In this document: piece after piece, positions 24,379-32,598 of the stretch
How positions within the stretch are numbered: the stretch's first letter is position 1
Layout: each line of letters begins with the position of its first letter
The notes under the pieces: model-generated
Databases searched by the model: none
Seen by the model: only the letters and a program-made list of their open reading frames with translations
Told to the model about the DNA's origin: nothing
Program-made: the position numbers and the translations under genes
Assembly (NCBI GenBank): GCA_963766605.1
Contig: CAVYAT010000007.1
Coordinates: 558,001-622,000 of the forward strand
DNA from: AC-49 sp963766605
GTDB taxonomy: Bacteria > Actinomycetota > Thermoleophilia > Solirubrobacterales > Solirubrobacteraceae
Length of the DNA: 64,000 nt
Direction of reading: 5' to 3'

Positions 24379-25695
24379 CTACGCGGCGTTGGCGAGTCGT
24401 CCGGCCGTGACCGCGGCGACCGACTCGGCCGTGATCTCGACCAGGCGACGCAGCTCGTCAGCGGTGATCGACAGCGGCGGCATGAGGACGATCGCGTCGC
24501 CGAGGGGGCGGACGATCGCGCCGCGGGAGCGTGCGGCGAGCGTCACCCGATGGCCGATGCGGTCGGCGACCGGGTGCTCGTCGAGCTCGATCGCGACCAT
24601 GAAGCCGCAGCGTCGGATGTCGCGCACCGCCGGCAGCGCCGACAGCTGCGCCTCGAGGAGCTCGCCGAGCAGGGCGATCTTCGGCTGGAGCGCATCGAGC
24701 GTCCGCTCGGATTCGAAGACCTCGAGCGTGGCCAGCGCTGCCGCGCACCCGAGCGGGTTGCCGCTGTACGTGTGGCCGTGGAAGAAGGTCCGGAACGCCT
24801 CGAACTCGCCCAGGAAGCCTTCGTAGACACGTTCATTGGTCAGCGTCGCCGCCAGCGGCAGGTAGCCGCCCGTCAGGCCCTTGGCGAGGCACAGGAAATC
24901 GGGCGTCACGTTCTCCTGCTCGCACGCGAACATCGTGCCGGTGCGCCCGAACGCGGTCGCGACCTCGTCGCAGATCAGGAACACGCCGGCCTCGTCGCAC
25001 ATCTCGCGCACCGCCCGTAGGTAGCCCGGCGGCTGGAGCAGCATTCCGGCGGCGCCCTGCACCAGCGGCTCGACGATCACCGCCGCGATCTCGCCGGCGT
25101 GCTCGTCGAGCAGGAACTGGAGGTCGTGCTCGTCGCCGGGCGTCGCCTGGAAGCACTCGAGCAGCAGCGGCTCGAAGCGCGAGTGGAACAGCTCGATCCC
25201 GCCGACGCCGACCGAGCCCAACGTGTCGCCGTGGTAGCTCGACTTCAGACAGATGAACTTCGAGCGCTCGGGCTCGCCGGCATGGACGCACCACTGGTAG
25301 GCCATCTTCAGCGCCACTTCGACCGCTGTCGATCCCGAGTCCGAGTAGAAGACGCGGCTCAGGTCCCCGGGCGCGAGGTCGACGAGCCGCTGGGCGAGCT
25401 CGATCGCCGGGCGGTGGCTGAGGCCGAGCATGGTCGAGTGGGCGACACGGTCCAGCTGGTCGCGGACCGCGGCGTCGATGTGGGGGTGCCGATGGCCGTG
25501 GACGTTGCACCACAGCGACGACACGCCGTCGATGTACGCGCGGCCATCGGTGTCCCACAGCGTCGCGCCCTGGGCGCGCTCGATGATCGGCGCGTCCTCG
25601 TCCTGCCAGCCCTGCATCTGGGTGAACGGATGCCACAGCACGGCACGATCGGCGGCGCGTAGCTCGTCGGTCGTCACGTACCCGACGCTATCCAT
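24379..25695 (-). CDS. bioA: Adenosylmethionine--8-amino-7-oxononanoate transaminase
   Basis: A 438-residue class III PLP aminotransferase converting KAPA to DAPA with SAM as amino donor. It has LWHPFTQMQ, the aspartate motif DEVATAFGRTG and the PLP lysine K272 in LAKGLTGGYLP. It is the last gene of the bioB-F-D-A unit; its ATG 25695 overlaps the end of bioD by 22 bp. Confidence 0.96.
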   Translation of the reverse strand: MDSVGYVTTDELRAADRAVLWHPFTQMQGWQDEDAPIIERAQGATLWDTDGRAYIDGVSSLWCNVHGHRHPHIDAAVRDQLDRVAHSTMLGLSHRPAIELAQRLVDLAPGDLSRVFYSDSGSTAVEVALKMAYQWCVHAGEPERSKFICLKSSYHGDTLGSVGVGGIELFHSRFEPLLLECFQATPGDEHDLQFLLDEHAGEIAAVIVEPLVQGAAGMLLQPPGYLRAVREMCDEAGVFLICDEVATAFGRTGTMFACEQENVTPDFLCLAKGLTGGYLPLAATLTNERVYEGFLGEFEAFRTFFHGHTYSGNPLGCAAALATLEVFESERTLDALQPKIALLGELLEAQLSALPAVRDIRRCGFMVAIELDEHPVADRIGHRVTLAARSRGAIVRPLGDAIVLMPPLSITADELRRLVEITAESVAAVTAGRLANAA

Positions 25696-26357
25696 CGCAG
25701 CGGACGAAGCTCGGCGCCGGCCGTCGACAGGGCGCCGGGGCCGGCGAGCGGTGGCAGGGTTGCGACCTCGACGTCGCCGAGGCGCTCGATCGTGGCGCGG
25801 TTGGACTCGTGGATCGCGCCGGGCACCTCGGGCCACGGGGTGATGACGACGGCGCGCACGGTCAGGCCGGCCGAGCGGGCGGCCTCCAGCGTCAGCAGCG
25901 TGTGGTTGATCGTCCCGAGGCCCGGCCGCGCGGCGATGACGATCGGCAGCTCGAGGTCGAGCGCGAGGTCGCGGATCGAATAGCCGGTTGTGAGCGGGAC
26001 GAGCAGGCCGCCGACGCCCTCGACGACCAGCGCGTCGGCGCCGGTCGCCGCGGCCCGCGCGGCGGCGACGAGCGCCGCCGGGTCGATCGTCGCGCCGGCC
26101 AGCTCGGCGGCCAGGTGGGGGGAGACGGCGGGGCCGAACGTCGTCGGCGCGACCGCCGCGGGATCGGTCGCGGTCAGTGCGGCGAGCAGCTCGTGGTCGC
26201 GCGGCCACGGGTCGGAGGGCGGGTCGTCGAGCCCCGTGACGACCGGCTTGAACGCCGCCACTCGCAGCCCGGCGGCGATCACGCCGGCGACGATTGCCGC
26301 CGCGACGATCGTCTTGCCGGCCTCGGTGTCGGTGCCGGTGACGAACAGGCCGCGCAC
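25674..26357 (-). CDS. bioD: Dethiobiotin synthase
   Basis: A 227-residue ATP-dependent carboxylase forming the ureido ring of dethiobiotin. The P-loop is GTDTEAGKT at 8-16; VVEGVGGLLVPL is the family segment. GTG 26357 is the start because MRGLFVTGTDTEAGKT is the family N-terminus; the frame stays open upstream into bioF. It overlaps bioA by 22 bp and is 7 bp downstream of the bioF stop. Confidence 0.95.
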   Translation of the reverse strand: MRGLFVTGTDTEAGKTIVAAAIVAGVIAAGLRVAAFKPVVTGLDDPPSDPWPRDHELLAALTATDPAAVAPTTFGPAVSPHLAAELAGATIDPAALVAAARAAATGADALVVEGVGGLLVPLTTGYSIRDLALDLELPIVIAARPGLGTINHTLLTLEAARSAGLTVRAVVITPWPEVPGAIHESNRATIERLGDVEVATLPPLAGPGALSTAGAELRPLRWIASGT

Positions 26358-26364
26358 GCGGCGC

Positions 26365-27597
26365 CTACGCGGCGCGGGCCGGTGCGAACGTGCCGGTGTC
26401 CTGCGCCGCGGCGAGCGGGACCGCATCGGCCGGCCGGAAGCCCGCGTGCAGCGCGGCGTGGCCGAGAGCATGGGCGGCGTCGCGCAGCTCGGCCTTCGTG
26501 TGCGACGCCATCACCGACAGCCGCAGCCGCGCGGTGCCCGCCGGGACGGTCGGCGGGCGGATCGCCGCGCCGAACACGCCGAGCTCCAGCGCTCGCTCGC
26601 ACATCTCCATCGCCAGCCGTGCGTCGCCGACGATCAGCGGCACGATCTGCGTCGTCGAGCCGGCGACCTCGAAGCCCTCGAGCGCGAGCTCATGGCGTAG
26701 CGCGTCGGCGTTGGCCTGGAGCTTCTGCACTCGGCGCGGCTGTTCGACGAGCAACTCGATCGCCGCCAGCGCGCCGGCGACCGCGGGCGGCGGCGGCGCG
26801 GTCGAGAAGATCAGTGAGCGCGCGGTGTTGAGCAGCAGCGCCGCGACATCGTCGTCGCAGCAGACGTAGGCACCGTAGGAGCCCAGTGCCTTGCCCAGCG
26901 TGCCGACGACCACGTCGACCTCGTCGGTCAGGCCCTCCGCCGCGACGGCGCCGCGCCCGCCCGGGCCAAGCGCGCCGGTCGCGTGCGCCTCGTCGACAAC
27001 CAGCCGAAGTCCGTGCCGGCGGGCAAGCTCGACGAGCCCGGTCAGCGGCGCCACGTCGCCGTCCATCGAGAACACGGAGTCGGTGACGATCACGCCGCCG
27101 CGCTGCACGTCGGCGCGCGCGATCGTCCACGCCAGATGGTCGAGATCACAGTGGCGGTAGACCGCGACCTGCGCGCGCGCGAGGCGGCAGCCGTCGACGA
27201 TCGACGCGTGGTTGAGCTCGTCGGAGAAGACGGTCGTCCCGGGCACGCCGAGCGCCTGGACGACGCCGACGTTGGCCAGGTAGCCGGAGCCGAACAGCAG
27301 GCACGCGTCGCGCTGCTCGAAGTCGCACAGCGCCTGCTCGAGCCGGCGGTGGACCGTCATCGTGCCCGACACGAGCCGCGACGCGCCGGCGCCGACGCCC
27401 CAGCGCATCGCCGCATCGGCGGCCGCCTCGCGGACGCGCGGATGGTCGGCGAAGCCGAGGTAGTTGTTGGAGCACAGCAGCAGGACCGGCTTGCCGTCGA
27501 GAACCACGCGCGGCCCCTGGGGACCGCTCACGAGCCGCATCCGCCGGGTCAGCCCGAGCTCTTCGATCTCGGCCAGGCGCTGGGCGACGTCGCTCAT
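26365..27597 (-). CDS. bioF: 8-amino-7-oxononanoate synthase
   Basis: A 410-residue alpha-oxoamine synthase that condenses pimeloyl-thioester with alanine. It has SNNYLGFADHPRV, DEAHATGALGPGGRG and the PLP lysine K236 in TLGKALGSYG. The last 25 residues (FRPADAVPLAAAQDTGTFAPARAA) extend beyond the usual end. Its ATG shares one base with the bioB stop (TGATG). Confidence 0.95.
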   Translation of the reverse strand: MSDVAQRLAEIEELGLTRRMRLVSGPQGPRVVLDGKPVLLLCSNNYLGFADHPRVREAAADAAMRWGVGAGASRLVSGTMTVHRRLEQALCDFEQRDACLLFGSGYLANVGVVQALGVPGTTVFSDELNHASIVDGCRLARAQVAVYRHCDLDHLAWTIARADVQRGGVIVTDSVFSMDGDVAPLTGLVELARRHGLRLVVDEAHATGALGPGGRGAVAAEGLTDEVDVVVGTLGKALGSYGAYVCCDDDVAALLLNTARSLIFSTAPPPPAVAGALAAIELLVEQPRRVQKLQANADALRHELALEGFEVAGSTTQIVPLIVGDARLAMEMCERALELGVFGAAIRPPTVPAGTARLRLSVMASHTKAELRDAAHALGHAALHAGFRPADAVPLAAAQDTGTFAPARAA

Positions 27598-28772
27598 CAG
27601 CTTGTCGCCGCCGCCTCCGCGGGCCAGCGGTTGGGCGCCCCGTCGGGGCGCGGCGGGACGTGCGCGGCGCGAGCGTAGCGCAGCTGCGTGGCCGGGTCCC
27701 AAAGCCGGATCTCGATGCCCGCGTCGTGCGCGTCGTCGAGCGTGTCGATGAACTCGCCGACGACGTCCGGTGTCTCGCCATCGAGCCATCCGCTGCGGTT
27801 GTCGGGCCGCGGGTCCGAGCCATTGTCGGCCTGGCGCGCGACGTTCAGGCCAAGCTCGGTGAACATCTCGCGGTCCTGCGCCGGTGTGTTGCCCAGCGTG
27901 GTCAGGAAGTTGCCCATCATCACCCCGTTGAGCCCCGCCTTGACGGCCATCGGCTGCAGCTCGCCGAGGTTCTCGACGCGGCCGCCGCAGAGCCGGAACA
28001 GCGCCTCGGGCAGGATCAGGCGGAAGATCGCGATCCACTTGACGACCTCCCATGGGTCCATCAGATCGCGGTCGCCGAACTTCGTCCCGGGGCGCGGGTT
28101 GAGCAGGTTGATCGGCACCGACGTCGGGTCGATCGCCGCGAGCTCGAACGCCATCTCGACCCGCTGCTCCTCGCTCTCGCCGAGGTTCAGGATGCCGCCG
28201 ACGCACGTTTCCAGGCCCGCCTCGCGGACCGCGTCGATCGTCCGCAGCCGCGACTCATAGCGCACGGTCGTCGAGACCTCGTCGTAGTAGGACTGCGATG
28301 TCTCGACGTTGTGGTGCACACGCTGGATGCCGGCCTCCTTGAGCGCGGTCGCGCGGGCGACCGACATGTGGCCGACCGATGCACAGCGCTTGAGGTTCGT
28401 GTGCTGGGCGACGAGGCGTGCGCCCTCGAGCACGTTCTCGAAGTCGCGCTTGGACAGACCCTGGCCCTGGGTGACCATGCAGAACCGGTGCGCGCCCGCG
28501 GCCTCGGCTGCGCGCGCGTGCTCGAGGATCTGCTCGGGCTCCATCATCGCGTGCAGCGGCGTCTCGGACTCGGCGTAGCGCGACTGTGCGCAGAAGCCAC
28601 AGTCCTGGGCGCAGCCGCCGGACTTCGCGTTGACCAGCGAGCACATGTCGGTCGAGTCGCCGAAGCGCTCCCGGCGTGCCGCCCAGGCGCGTTCCACGAG
28701 CGCCTCGATCTCGGCATGGTCGGTGATCGCGCCGAGCGCGCGAGCTTCGTCGGGCGTGAGCAGCGGGGGCAT
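27597..28772 (-). CDS. bioB: Biotin synthase
   Basis: A 391-residue radical SAM enzyme that inserts sulfur into dethiobiotin. The 4Fe-4S motif is C54-x3-C58-x2-C61 (GGCAQDCGFCAQS); LNPRPGTKF and the LCGGR region follow. Compared with the usual length near 350 residues, there is a C-terminal extension of about 55 residues (after DNGSDPRPDNRSGW). I choose ATG 28772: TAGGTT lies 7 nt upstream (28780-28785), which makes the earlier TTG 28781 unlikely. It is the first gene of bioB-F-D-A. Confidence 0.96.
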   Translation of the reverse strand: MPPLLTPDEARALGAITDHAEIEALVERAWAARRERFGDSTDMCSLVNAKSGGCAQDCGFCAQSRYAESETPLHAMMEPEQILEHARAAEAAGAHRFCMVTQGQGLSKRDFENVLEGARLVAQHTNLKRCASVGHMSVARATALKEAGIQRVHHNVETSQSYYDEVSTTVRYESRLRTIDAVREAGLETCVGGILNLGESEEQRVEMAFELAAIDPTSVPINLLNPRPGTKFGDRDLMDPWEVVKWIAIFRLILPEALFRLCGGRVENLGELQPMAVKAGLNGVMMGNFLTTLGNTPAQDREMFTELGLNVARQADNGSDPRPDNRSGWLDGETPDVVGEFIDTLDDAHDAGIEIRLWDPATQLRYARAAHVPPRPDGAPNRWPAEAAATS

Positions 28773-28779
28773 GCCCGGC

Positions 28780-28785
28780 AACCTA
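28780..28785 (-). promoter_or_regulatory. Minus-10 hexamer TAGGTT of the biotin operon
   Basis: TAGGTT on the minus strand ends 7 nt before ATG 28772, implying a leaderless bio transcript. I see no BirA-, BioQ- or BioR-like dyad in the 37 bp before the LysR gene end. Confidence 0.5.
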
Positions 28786-28818
28786 CGAACGGCGCCGGAC
28801 GGTCGCCCCAGCGCCCCG

Positions 28819-29748
28819 CTACGACGCGGCGCGGTCCTCGAGGACGCCGTAGCGGCCGGCGACGTCGGCCAGCACGTCGAGCATCGGCCGGGCGGCCGGC
28901 GCGACGCCCGAGCCCTTCGCCGTCGCGGCGACCACGCGCCGCGTCGGGCTGGTCGGCGACAGCGTCCGGATGACGATGTCGTCGCGGACGCTCGACAGCG
29001 CGAGCTCGGGGATCAGCGCGACGCCGACCCCGGCCGCGACCAGTCCCTGGACGGTGAGGTAGTCGTCGGACTCGAACGACACCGTCGGCTCGAAGCCGGC
29101 CGCGCGGCACAGGTGGACGACGTGGCGCGCACACGCGCTCGTCGCCGACGTCTGCACCCAGGCCTCGTCGCGCAGGTGCTCGAGACGCAGCGCGCGCCGG
29201 CGCGCCAGCGCGTGACCCGCCGGCAGGGCGACGCGCATCGGGTCCTCGAACAGGTCGGTCACCTCCAGCCCCGCACCGAGCGACGGGCCCGACTCGCGGA
29301 ACTCGAACAGCAGCGCGAGGTCGAACTCGCCCCCCCGCAGTCGCGGCGCGATCTCCTCGGGCTCCGCTTCGGCGAGCGTCATCTCGACGTCGGGGAAGGC
29401 GGCCCGGAACGTCGCGATCGCCAGCGGCATCAGCGTCGCCCCGGCTGACGGGAACGTCGCCATCCGCAGATGGCCGCCGCGGACGCCGATGATCGCCTTG
29501 AGTTCGTCCTCGGCGGCCTGAAGCCGGGCAAGGATCCCCTCGGTGTGCTCGACGAGCGCCGCGCCGGCCGCGGTCGGCCGCAAGCCTCGGCGGTCGCGTT
29601 CGATCAGCGTCGTGCCGGTCTCGGCCTCGAGCGTCGCGACGGCCTGGGAGATCGCCGGCTGGGTGTAGTCCAGCGCATCGGCGGCGGCCGAGAACGAGCC
29701 GCGCTGCACGACCTCGCGGAGCACCCGCAGACGCTGCACATTCAGCAT
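28819..29748 (-). CDS. LysR family transcriptional regulator
   Basis: A 309-residue LTTR. The winged helix-turn-helix is at about 1-60 (FSAAADALDYTQPAISQAVATLE), followed by the substrate-binding domain with PDVEMTLAEAEPEEIAPRLRGGEFDLALLFEF. It is divergent from a universal stress protein gene, the likely target. A T-N11-A dyad covers its own start codon, suggesting autorepression. The effector is unknown. Confidence 0.92.
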   Translation of the reverse strand: MLNVQRLRVLREVVQRGSFSAAADALDYTQPAISQAVATLEAETGTTLIERDRRGLRPTAAGAALVEHTEGILARLQAAEDELKAIIGVRGGHLRMATFPSAGATLMPLAIATFRAAFPDVEMTLAEAEPEEIAPRLRGGEFDLALLFEFRESGPSLGAGLEVTDLFEDPMRVALPAGHALARRRALRLEHLRDEAWVQTSATSACARHVVHLCRAAGFEPTVSFESDDYLTVQGLVAAGVGVALIPELALSSVRDDIVIRTLSPTSPTRRVVAATAKGSGVAPAARPMLDVLADVAGRYGVLEDRAAS

Positions 29749-29761
29749 AAGCTCACCTTAT
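29747..29761. promoter_or_regulatory. LysR-type operator (T-N11-A dyad)
   Basis: ATAAG-CTCAC-CTTAT is a perfect inverted repeat and fits T-N11-A. It overlaps the first codon of the LysR gene in the 69-bp divergent region. A second small dyad, ATGAGAATCAT, follows at 29771-29781. Confidence 0.5.
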
Positions 29762-29817
29762 CCGGTGGATCATGAGAATCATTTGCGGTAATCCCCGTTC
29801 ATGCCGATCATGTCCCC

Positions 29818-30504
29818 ATGACGAAGATCATCATCTCTTACGACGATACGTCGAATGACCGGGACGCCGCGGTTCTCGGTCGCATCCTCACCGCCGCCGG
29901 TTCGACCGCCGAGCTGGCCTACGTTCGCCACGCGAGCGAGACCGACCACGAGCGCGAGCAGCTCCAGGAGTCCGAGGCGCGCGCGCTGCTGGCCCGCGGC
30001 GCCGAGCTGATCGGCAACGCCGACGCTCCGGCCCACGTCGTGCTCAACAAGTCCACGAGCGAGGGCCTGCGCGGCCTGGTCCAGCAGGAGAGCGCCGACG
30101 TCATCGTCTTCGGCTCCGACTACCGCACCGCGCGCGGCGCGGTCAACCCGGGCAACTCGGCCCGCAAGCTGCTCGAGGGCGGCCCGGCCGCCGTGGCGAT
30201 CGCGCCCGCCGGCCTGCACACGGCCGATCCGGCCCCGGCGATCGAGCGCGTCGGCTTCATCGGCGACGACACCGCCGAGCAGACGGCCCGCTCGCTGGCC
30301 GCCGCGCTGGGCGCCACGGTCAGCGAGCCCGGTGAGAGCCCGGTCGACCTGCTCGTCGTCGGCTCGCGTCCCGAGGCCCAGCAGGGCGTCGTGTCGCTGA
30401 GCGCCGCCGCCGAGTACGCGGTCGAGACGGCTTCGTGCGCGGTCCTCGTGGTCGCCCACGGCGCGCCGGTCGTGTTCGAGTCGCACGCGACCGCCACCGC
30501 GTAG
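29818..30504 (+). CDS. Universal stress protein family protein
   Basis: A 228-residue Usp-fold protein. The first domain (MTKIIISYDDTSNDRDAAVL to about 138) ends with VIVFGSDYRTARGAVNPGNSARKLLEGGPAAVAIAP, a variant of the ATP-binding G-x2-G-x9-G(S/T) motif. Residues 145-220 form a second, shortened Usp-like repeat. It is divergent from the LysR gene and ends with a strong terminator. Role in stress is inferred from the family. Confidence 0.87.
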   Translation: MTKIIISYDDTSNDRDAAVLGRILTAAGSTAELAYVRHASETDHEREQLQESEARALLARGAELIGNADAPAHVVLNKSTSEGLRGLVQQESADVIVFGSDYRTARGAVNPGNSARKLLEGGPAAVAIAPAGLHTADPAPAIERVGFIGDDTAEQTARSLAAALGATVSEPGESPVDLLVVGSRPEAQQGVVSLSAAAEYAVETASCAVLVVAHGAPVVFESHATATA

Positions 30505-30533
30505 CCGCTTCACCTCGCTAGGAGGAACACATC

Positions 30534-30571
30534 GGGGTTCCCCGGCCGGCCGGCTGGGGGACCCCGTTTTT
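30534..30571 (+). terminator. Intrinsic terminator of the Usp gene
   Basis: GGGGTTCCCC pairs with GGGGACCCC-type sequence at 30556-30565 (ten pairs, one G-T), loop of 12, followed by GTTTTTGG. It is the clearest intrinsic terminator in the window. Confidence 0.85.
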
Positions 30572-30580
30572 GGTGCGCGA

Positions 30581-30898
30581 CTAGTAGCCGGCCTTGTGGC
30601 AGGCCTGCGCCAACTGGTGCCCGTAGGCCGAGTTCATCGTCGCCCGCGGCGTCTGGCAGAACGCCTTGGCCGCGGCGCCGCACGCGCGGCTCATGTTGCC
30701 GCCCATCGTCCCCGGGTCGACCACCGCGACGCAGCCCGGCGTGTCCGGTGCGACGCGCCCGTTGCCCGCCCCGGCGATCACCACGGCCAGCGATCCGAGG
30801 GCGACGATCACGATCAGGACGATGCCGACGAGTCGCTCGCGCGGGCTGAGGCGGTGCAGCGGCGTCGTCTGGCGTTCGTAGTGGCCTTCGAGGGGCAT
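30581..30898 (-). CDS. Small membrane protein with cysteine-containing exported tail
   Basis: A 105-residue protein I cannot assign. A basic N-terminus (HYERQTTPLHRLSPRERLVG) leads to one hydrophobic helix (about 24-43), then a tail of about 60 residues with four cysteines (C56, C73, C81 and C100) suitable for disulfides outside the membrane. TACAAT, the best minus-10 in the window, lies 8 nt before ATG 30898. It is divergent from the ammonium transporter with an operator-like dyad between them. Confidence 0.65.
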   Translation of the reverse strand: MPLEGHYERQTTPLHRLSPRERLVGIVLIVIVALGSLAVVIAGAGNGRVAPDTPGCVAVVDPGTMGGNMSRACGAAAKAFCQTPRATMNSAYGHQLAQACHKAGY

Positions 30899-30906
30899 GT
30901 GGCCCG

Positions 30907-30912
30907 ATTGTA
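30907..30912 (-). promoter_or_regulatory. Minus-10 hexamer TACAAT of the small membrane protein gene
   Basis: TACAAT on the minus strand ends 8 nt before ATG 30898 with no ribosome-binding site in between, a leaderless arrangement. Confidence 0.55.
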
Positions 30913-30937
30913 GGTGCGGGCGGCCAGTTCGTGCGTG

Positions 30938-30958
30938 AGTTGGACCGACGGTCCAACT
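30938..30958. promoter_or_regulatory. Operator-like dyad upstream of the ammonium transporter
   Basis: Perfect 9-bp arms AGTTGGACC and GGTCCAACT with a 3-nt centre GAC. The core GACCGACGGTC closely matches a second dyad at 34400-34418. TetR-type repressors often bind such sites; the protein is unknown. Confidence 0.5.
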
Positions 30959-31047
30959 GGGCCGCCCTCAGGTTCATCCCACGGTCGATATCGAGTCCCA
31001 GAGCCAAAAGCGAAGCTTCCGGCTTCGGATCGAACCCTGGAGAAGCG

Positions 31048-32514
31048 ATGATTCAAGCAGCAGCAGGCTATTTGGCCTACCCGTCCTGGTTGAACCCAGG
31101 CGACAACGCGTGGCAGATGACCGCGGCGACACTCGTCGGACTGATGAGCGTCCCGGGTCTTGTCGTGCTGTACGGCGGCGTGATGCAGAAGCGCTGGTCG
31201 GTGAACTCGATGATGCTGACGTTCGTCGCGTTCGCCCTCGTGCTCTGCGTCTGGGTCCTGTACGGATTCAAATTCGCCTTCGGGCACCCAATGCACGGAC
31301 TCTTCGGTGACGCCGGCGTATCGGGCGGCACCGGGACGATCTTCGGATCGACCTTCTGGTCGAACTTCTGGGGACACCCGGGCAGTGTGCTCAGTGCCGG
31401 CGACCTCCAGGGGCAGGCGGTGATCCCGCTCGTCCCCGGCCCGCCGTTCCATTTCCCGATGGCGACGCTGGTCTACTTCCAGTTCGTCTTCGCGGCGATC
31501 ACGCCGATCCTGATGCTCGGCGCCGTCCTCGGCCGCATCAACTTCAAGGCGTGGATCCCGTTCGTGATCCTGTGGTCGTCGTTCATCTACACGATCAACG
31601 CGTTCCTGATCTGGGGCGGCGGCTGGTTCTCCCAGCACGGCGCGCTGGACTACTCCGGCGGCTACGTCATCCATCTCGCGGCCGGTGTGTCCGGCTTCAT
31701 AGCGGCGTGGGTGATCGGGCCCAGACTCCAGCGAGACCGCGAGGTCGACGCACCGAACAACCTGTTGATGGTGGCCACCGGAGCCGGCCTTCTGTGGCTG
31801 GGCTGGAACGGCTTCAACGGCGGTGACCCGTACTACGCGGGCGCATCGGCGTCGGGCGCGATCCTGACCACGAACCTGTGCACCGCCGTGGCGATGCTCG
31901 TGTGGATCATCTGGGACTACCTGACCGGCAACAAGCCGTCGCTGATCGGCACCGTCAACGGGATGATCACCGGACTGGTGGTGATCACCCCGGCGGCGGG
32001 CTTCGTCAACGGCTGGGGTGCGGCCGCGATGGGGATCATCGGCTCGTCGATCGTCTACCTGGCCCTGAACTACGGCAGCCGGTTGCGGCCGTTCCGCAAT
32101 GTCGACGACACCTTGGGCGTGGTCTACACGCACGGGCTCGCCGGCCTGATGGGCGGTCTGCTGCTCGGCGTGTTCGCCGACCCGAAGGTCATCGAGTACA
32201 TCGGGACCGGCGGCAACGCGAGCATCTCCGCGCTGCCGGGCCTTGTCCACGGCGGCGGCAAGCTACTGCGTGAGCAGTTCTACGCCGGCCTGTGGGTGAT
32301 CGTGTTCTCGGCCGTCGGGACGTTCATCCTGCTGAAGTTCGTGGGCCTGTTCGTCTCGCTGCGGATGAGCGAGGAAGACATGGAGCAGGGCGACCTCGCC
32401 GTCCACGGCCACGAGGTCTACCCCTCGGACGTCCCGTCGCTCGGGTTCACCGGCGGTGGCGGCGGCGGCGCGCCGGCCCCCGCGCCGGCCCCGGCCGCGC
32501 CCGCGGACGTCTAG
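31048..32514 (+). CDS. amt: Ammonium transporter (Amt/Mep/Rh family)
   Basis: A 488-residue channel protein with about eleven membrane helices. The family twin histidines lie in VIHLAAGVSGF and VVYTHGLAGLMGG. The C-terminal cytoplasmic tail is extended and ends in a Gly/Ala/Pro-rich low-complexity stretch. ATG 31048 has GGAG 6 nt upstream; the open frame begins at 30931 but lacks family similarity there. No glnB/glnK follows, unlike many amt loci. The 149-bp upstream region has an operator-like dyad and a 6-bp leader hairpin (CGAAGC/GCTTCG, 31011-31027). Confidence 0.93.
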   Translation: MIQAAAGYLAYPSWLNPGDNAWQMTAATLVGLMSVPGLVVLYGGVMQKRWSVNSMMLTFVAFALVLCVWVLYGFKFAFGHPMHGLFGDAGVSGGTGTIFGSTFWSNFWGHPGSVLSAGDLQGQAVIPLVPGPPFHFPMATLVYFQFVFAAITPILMLGAVLGRINFKAWIPFVILWSSFIYTINAFLIWGGGWFSQHGALDYSGGYVIHLAAGVSGFIAAWVIGPRLQRDREVDAPNNLLMVATGAGLLWLGWNGFNGGDPYYAGASASGAILTTNLCTAVAMLVWIIWDYLTGNKPSLIGTVNGMITGLVVITPAAGFVNGWGAAAMGIIGSSIVYLALNYGSRLRPFRNVDDTLGVVYTHGLAGLMGGLLLGVFADPKVIEYIGTGGNASISALPGLVHGGGKLLREQFYAGLWVIVFSAVGTFILLKFVGLFVSLRMSEEDMEQGDLAVHGHEVYPSDVPSLGFTGGGGGGAPAPAPAPAAPADV

Positions 32515-32559
32515 CCACATCGCTCCGACAAGCTCCGGTTCGATCCGGAGTGCATGCGT

Positions 32560-32589
32560 GGGTCCCGGGACATTCGTGTCCCGGGACCC
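32560..32589. terminator. Bidirectional terminator between amt and crotonase genes
   Basis: Perfect 13-bp stem GGGTCCCGGGACA/TGTCCCGGGACCC closed by a TTCG tetraloop, between two convergent genes. A smaller hairpin CTCCGG/CCGGAG (32533-32550) precedes it. No T run, so termination on either strand is inferred from position. Confidence 0.6.
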
Positions 32590-32598
32590 CGTGTGCCG

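Noticed and set aside
30814..32250. A 478-codon open frame opposite the ammonium transporter
   Set aside because: Composition is Arg/His/Asp-rich without any family signal, while the plus strand encodes a complete transporter.
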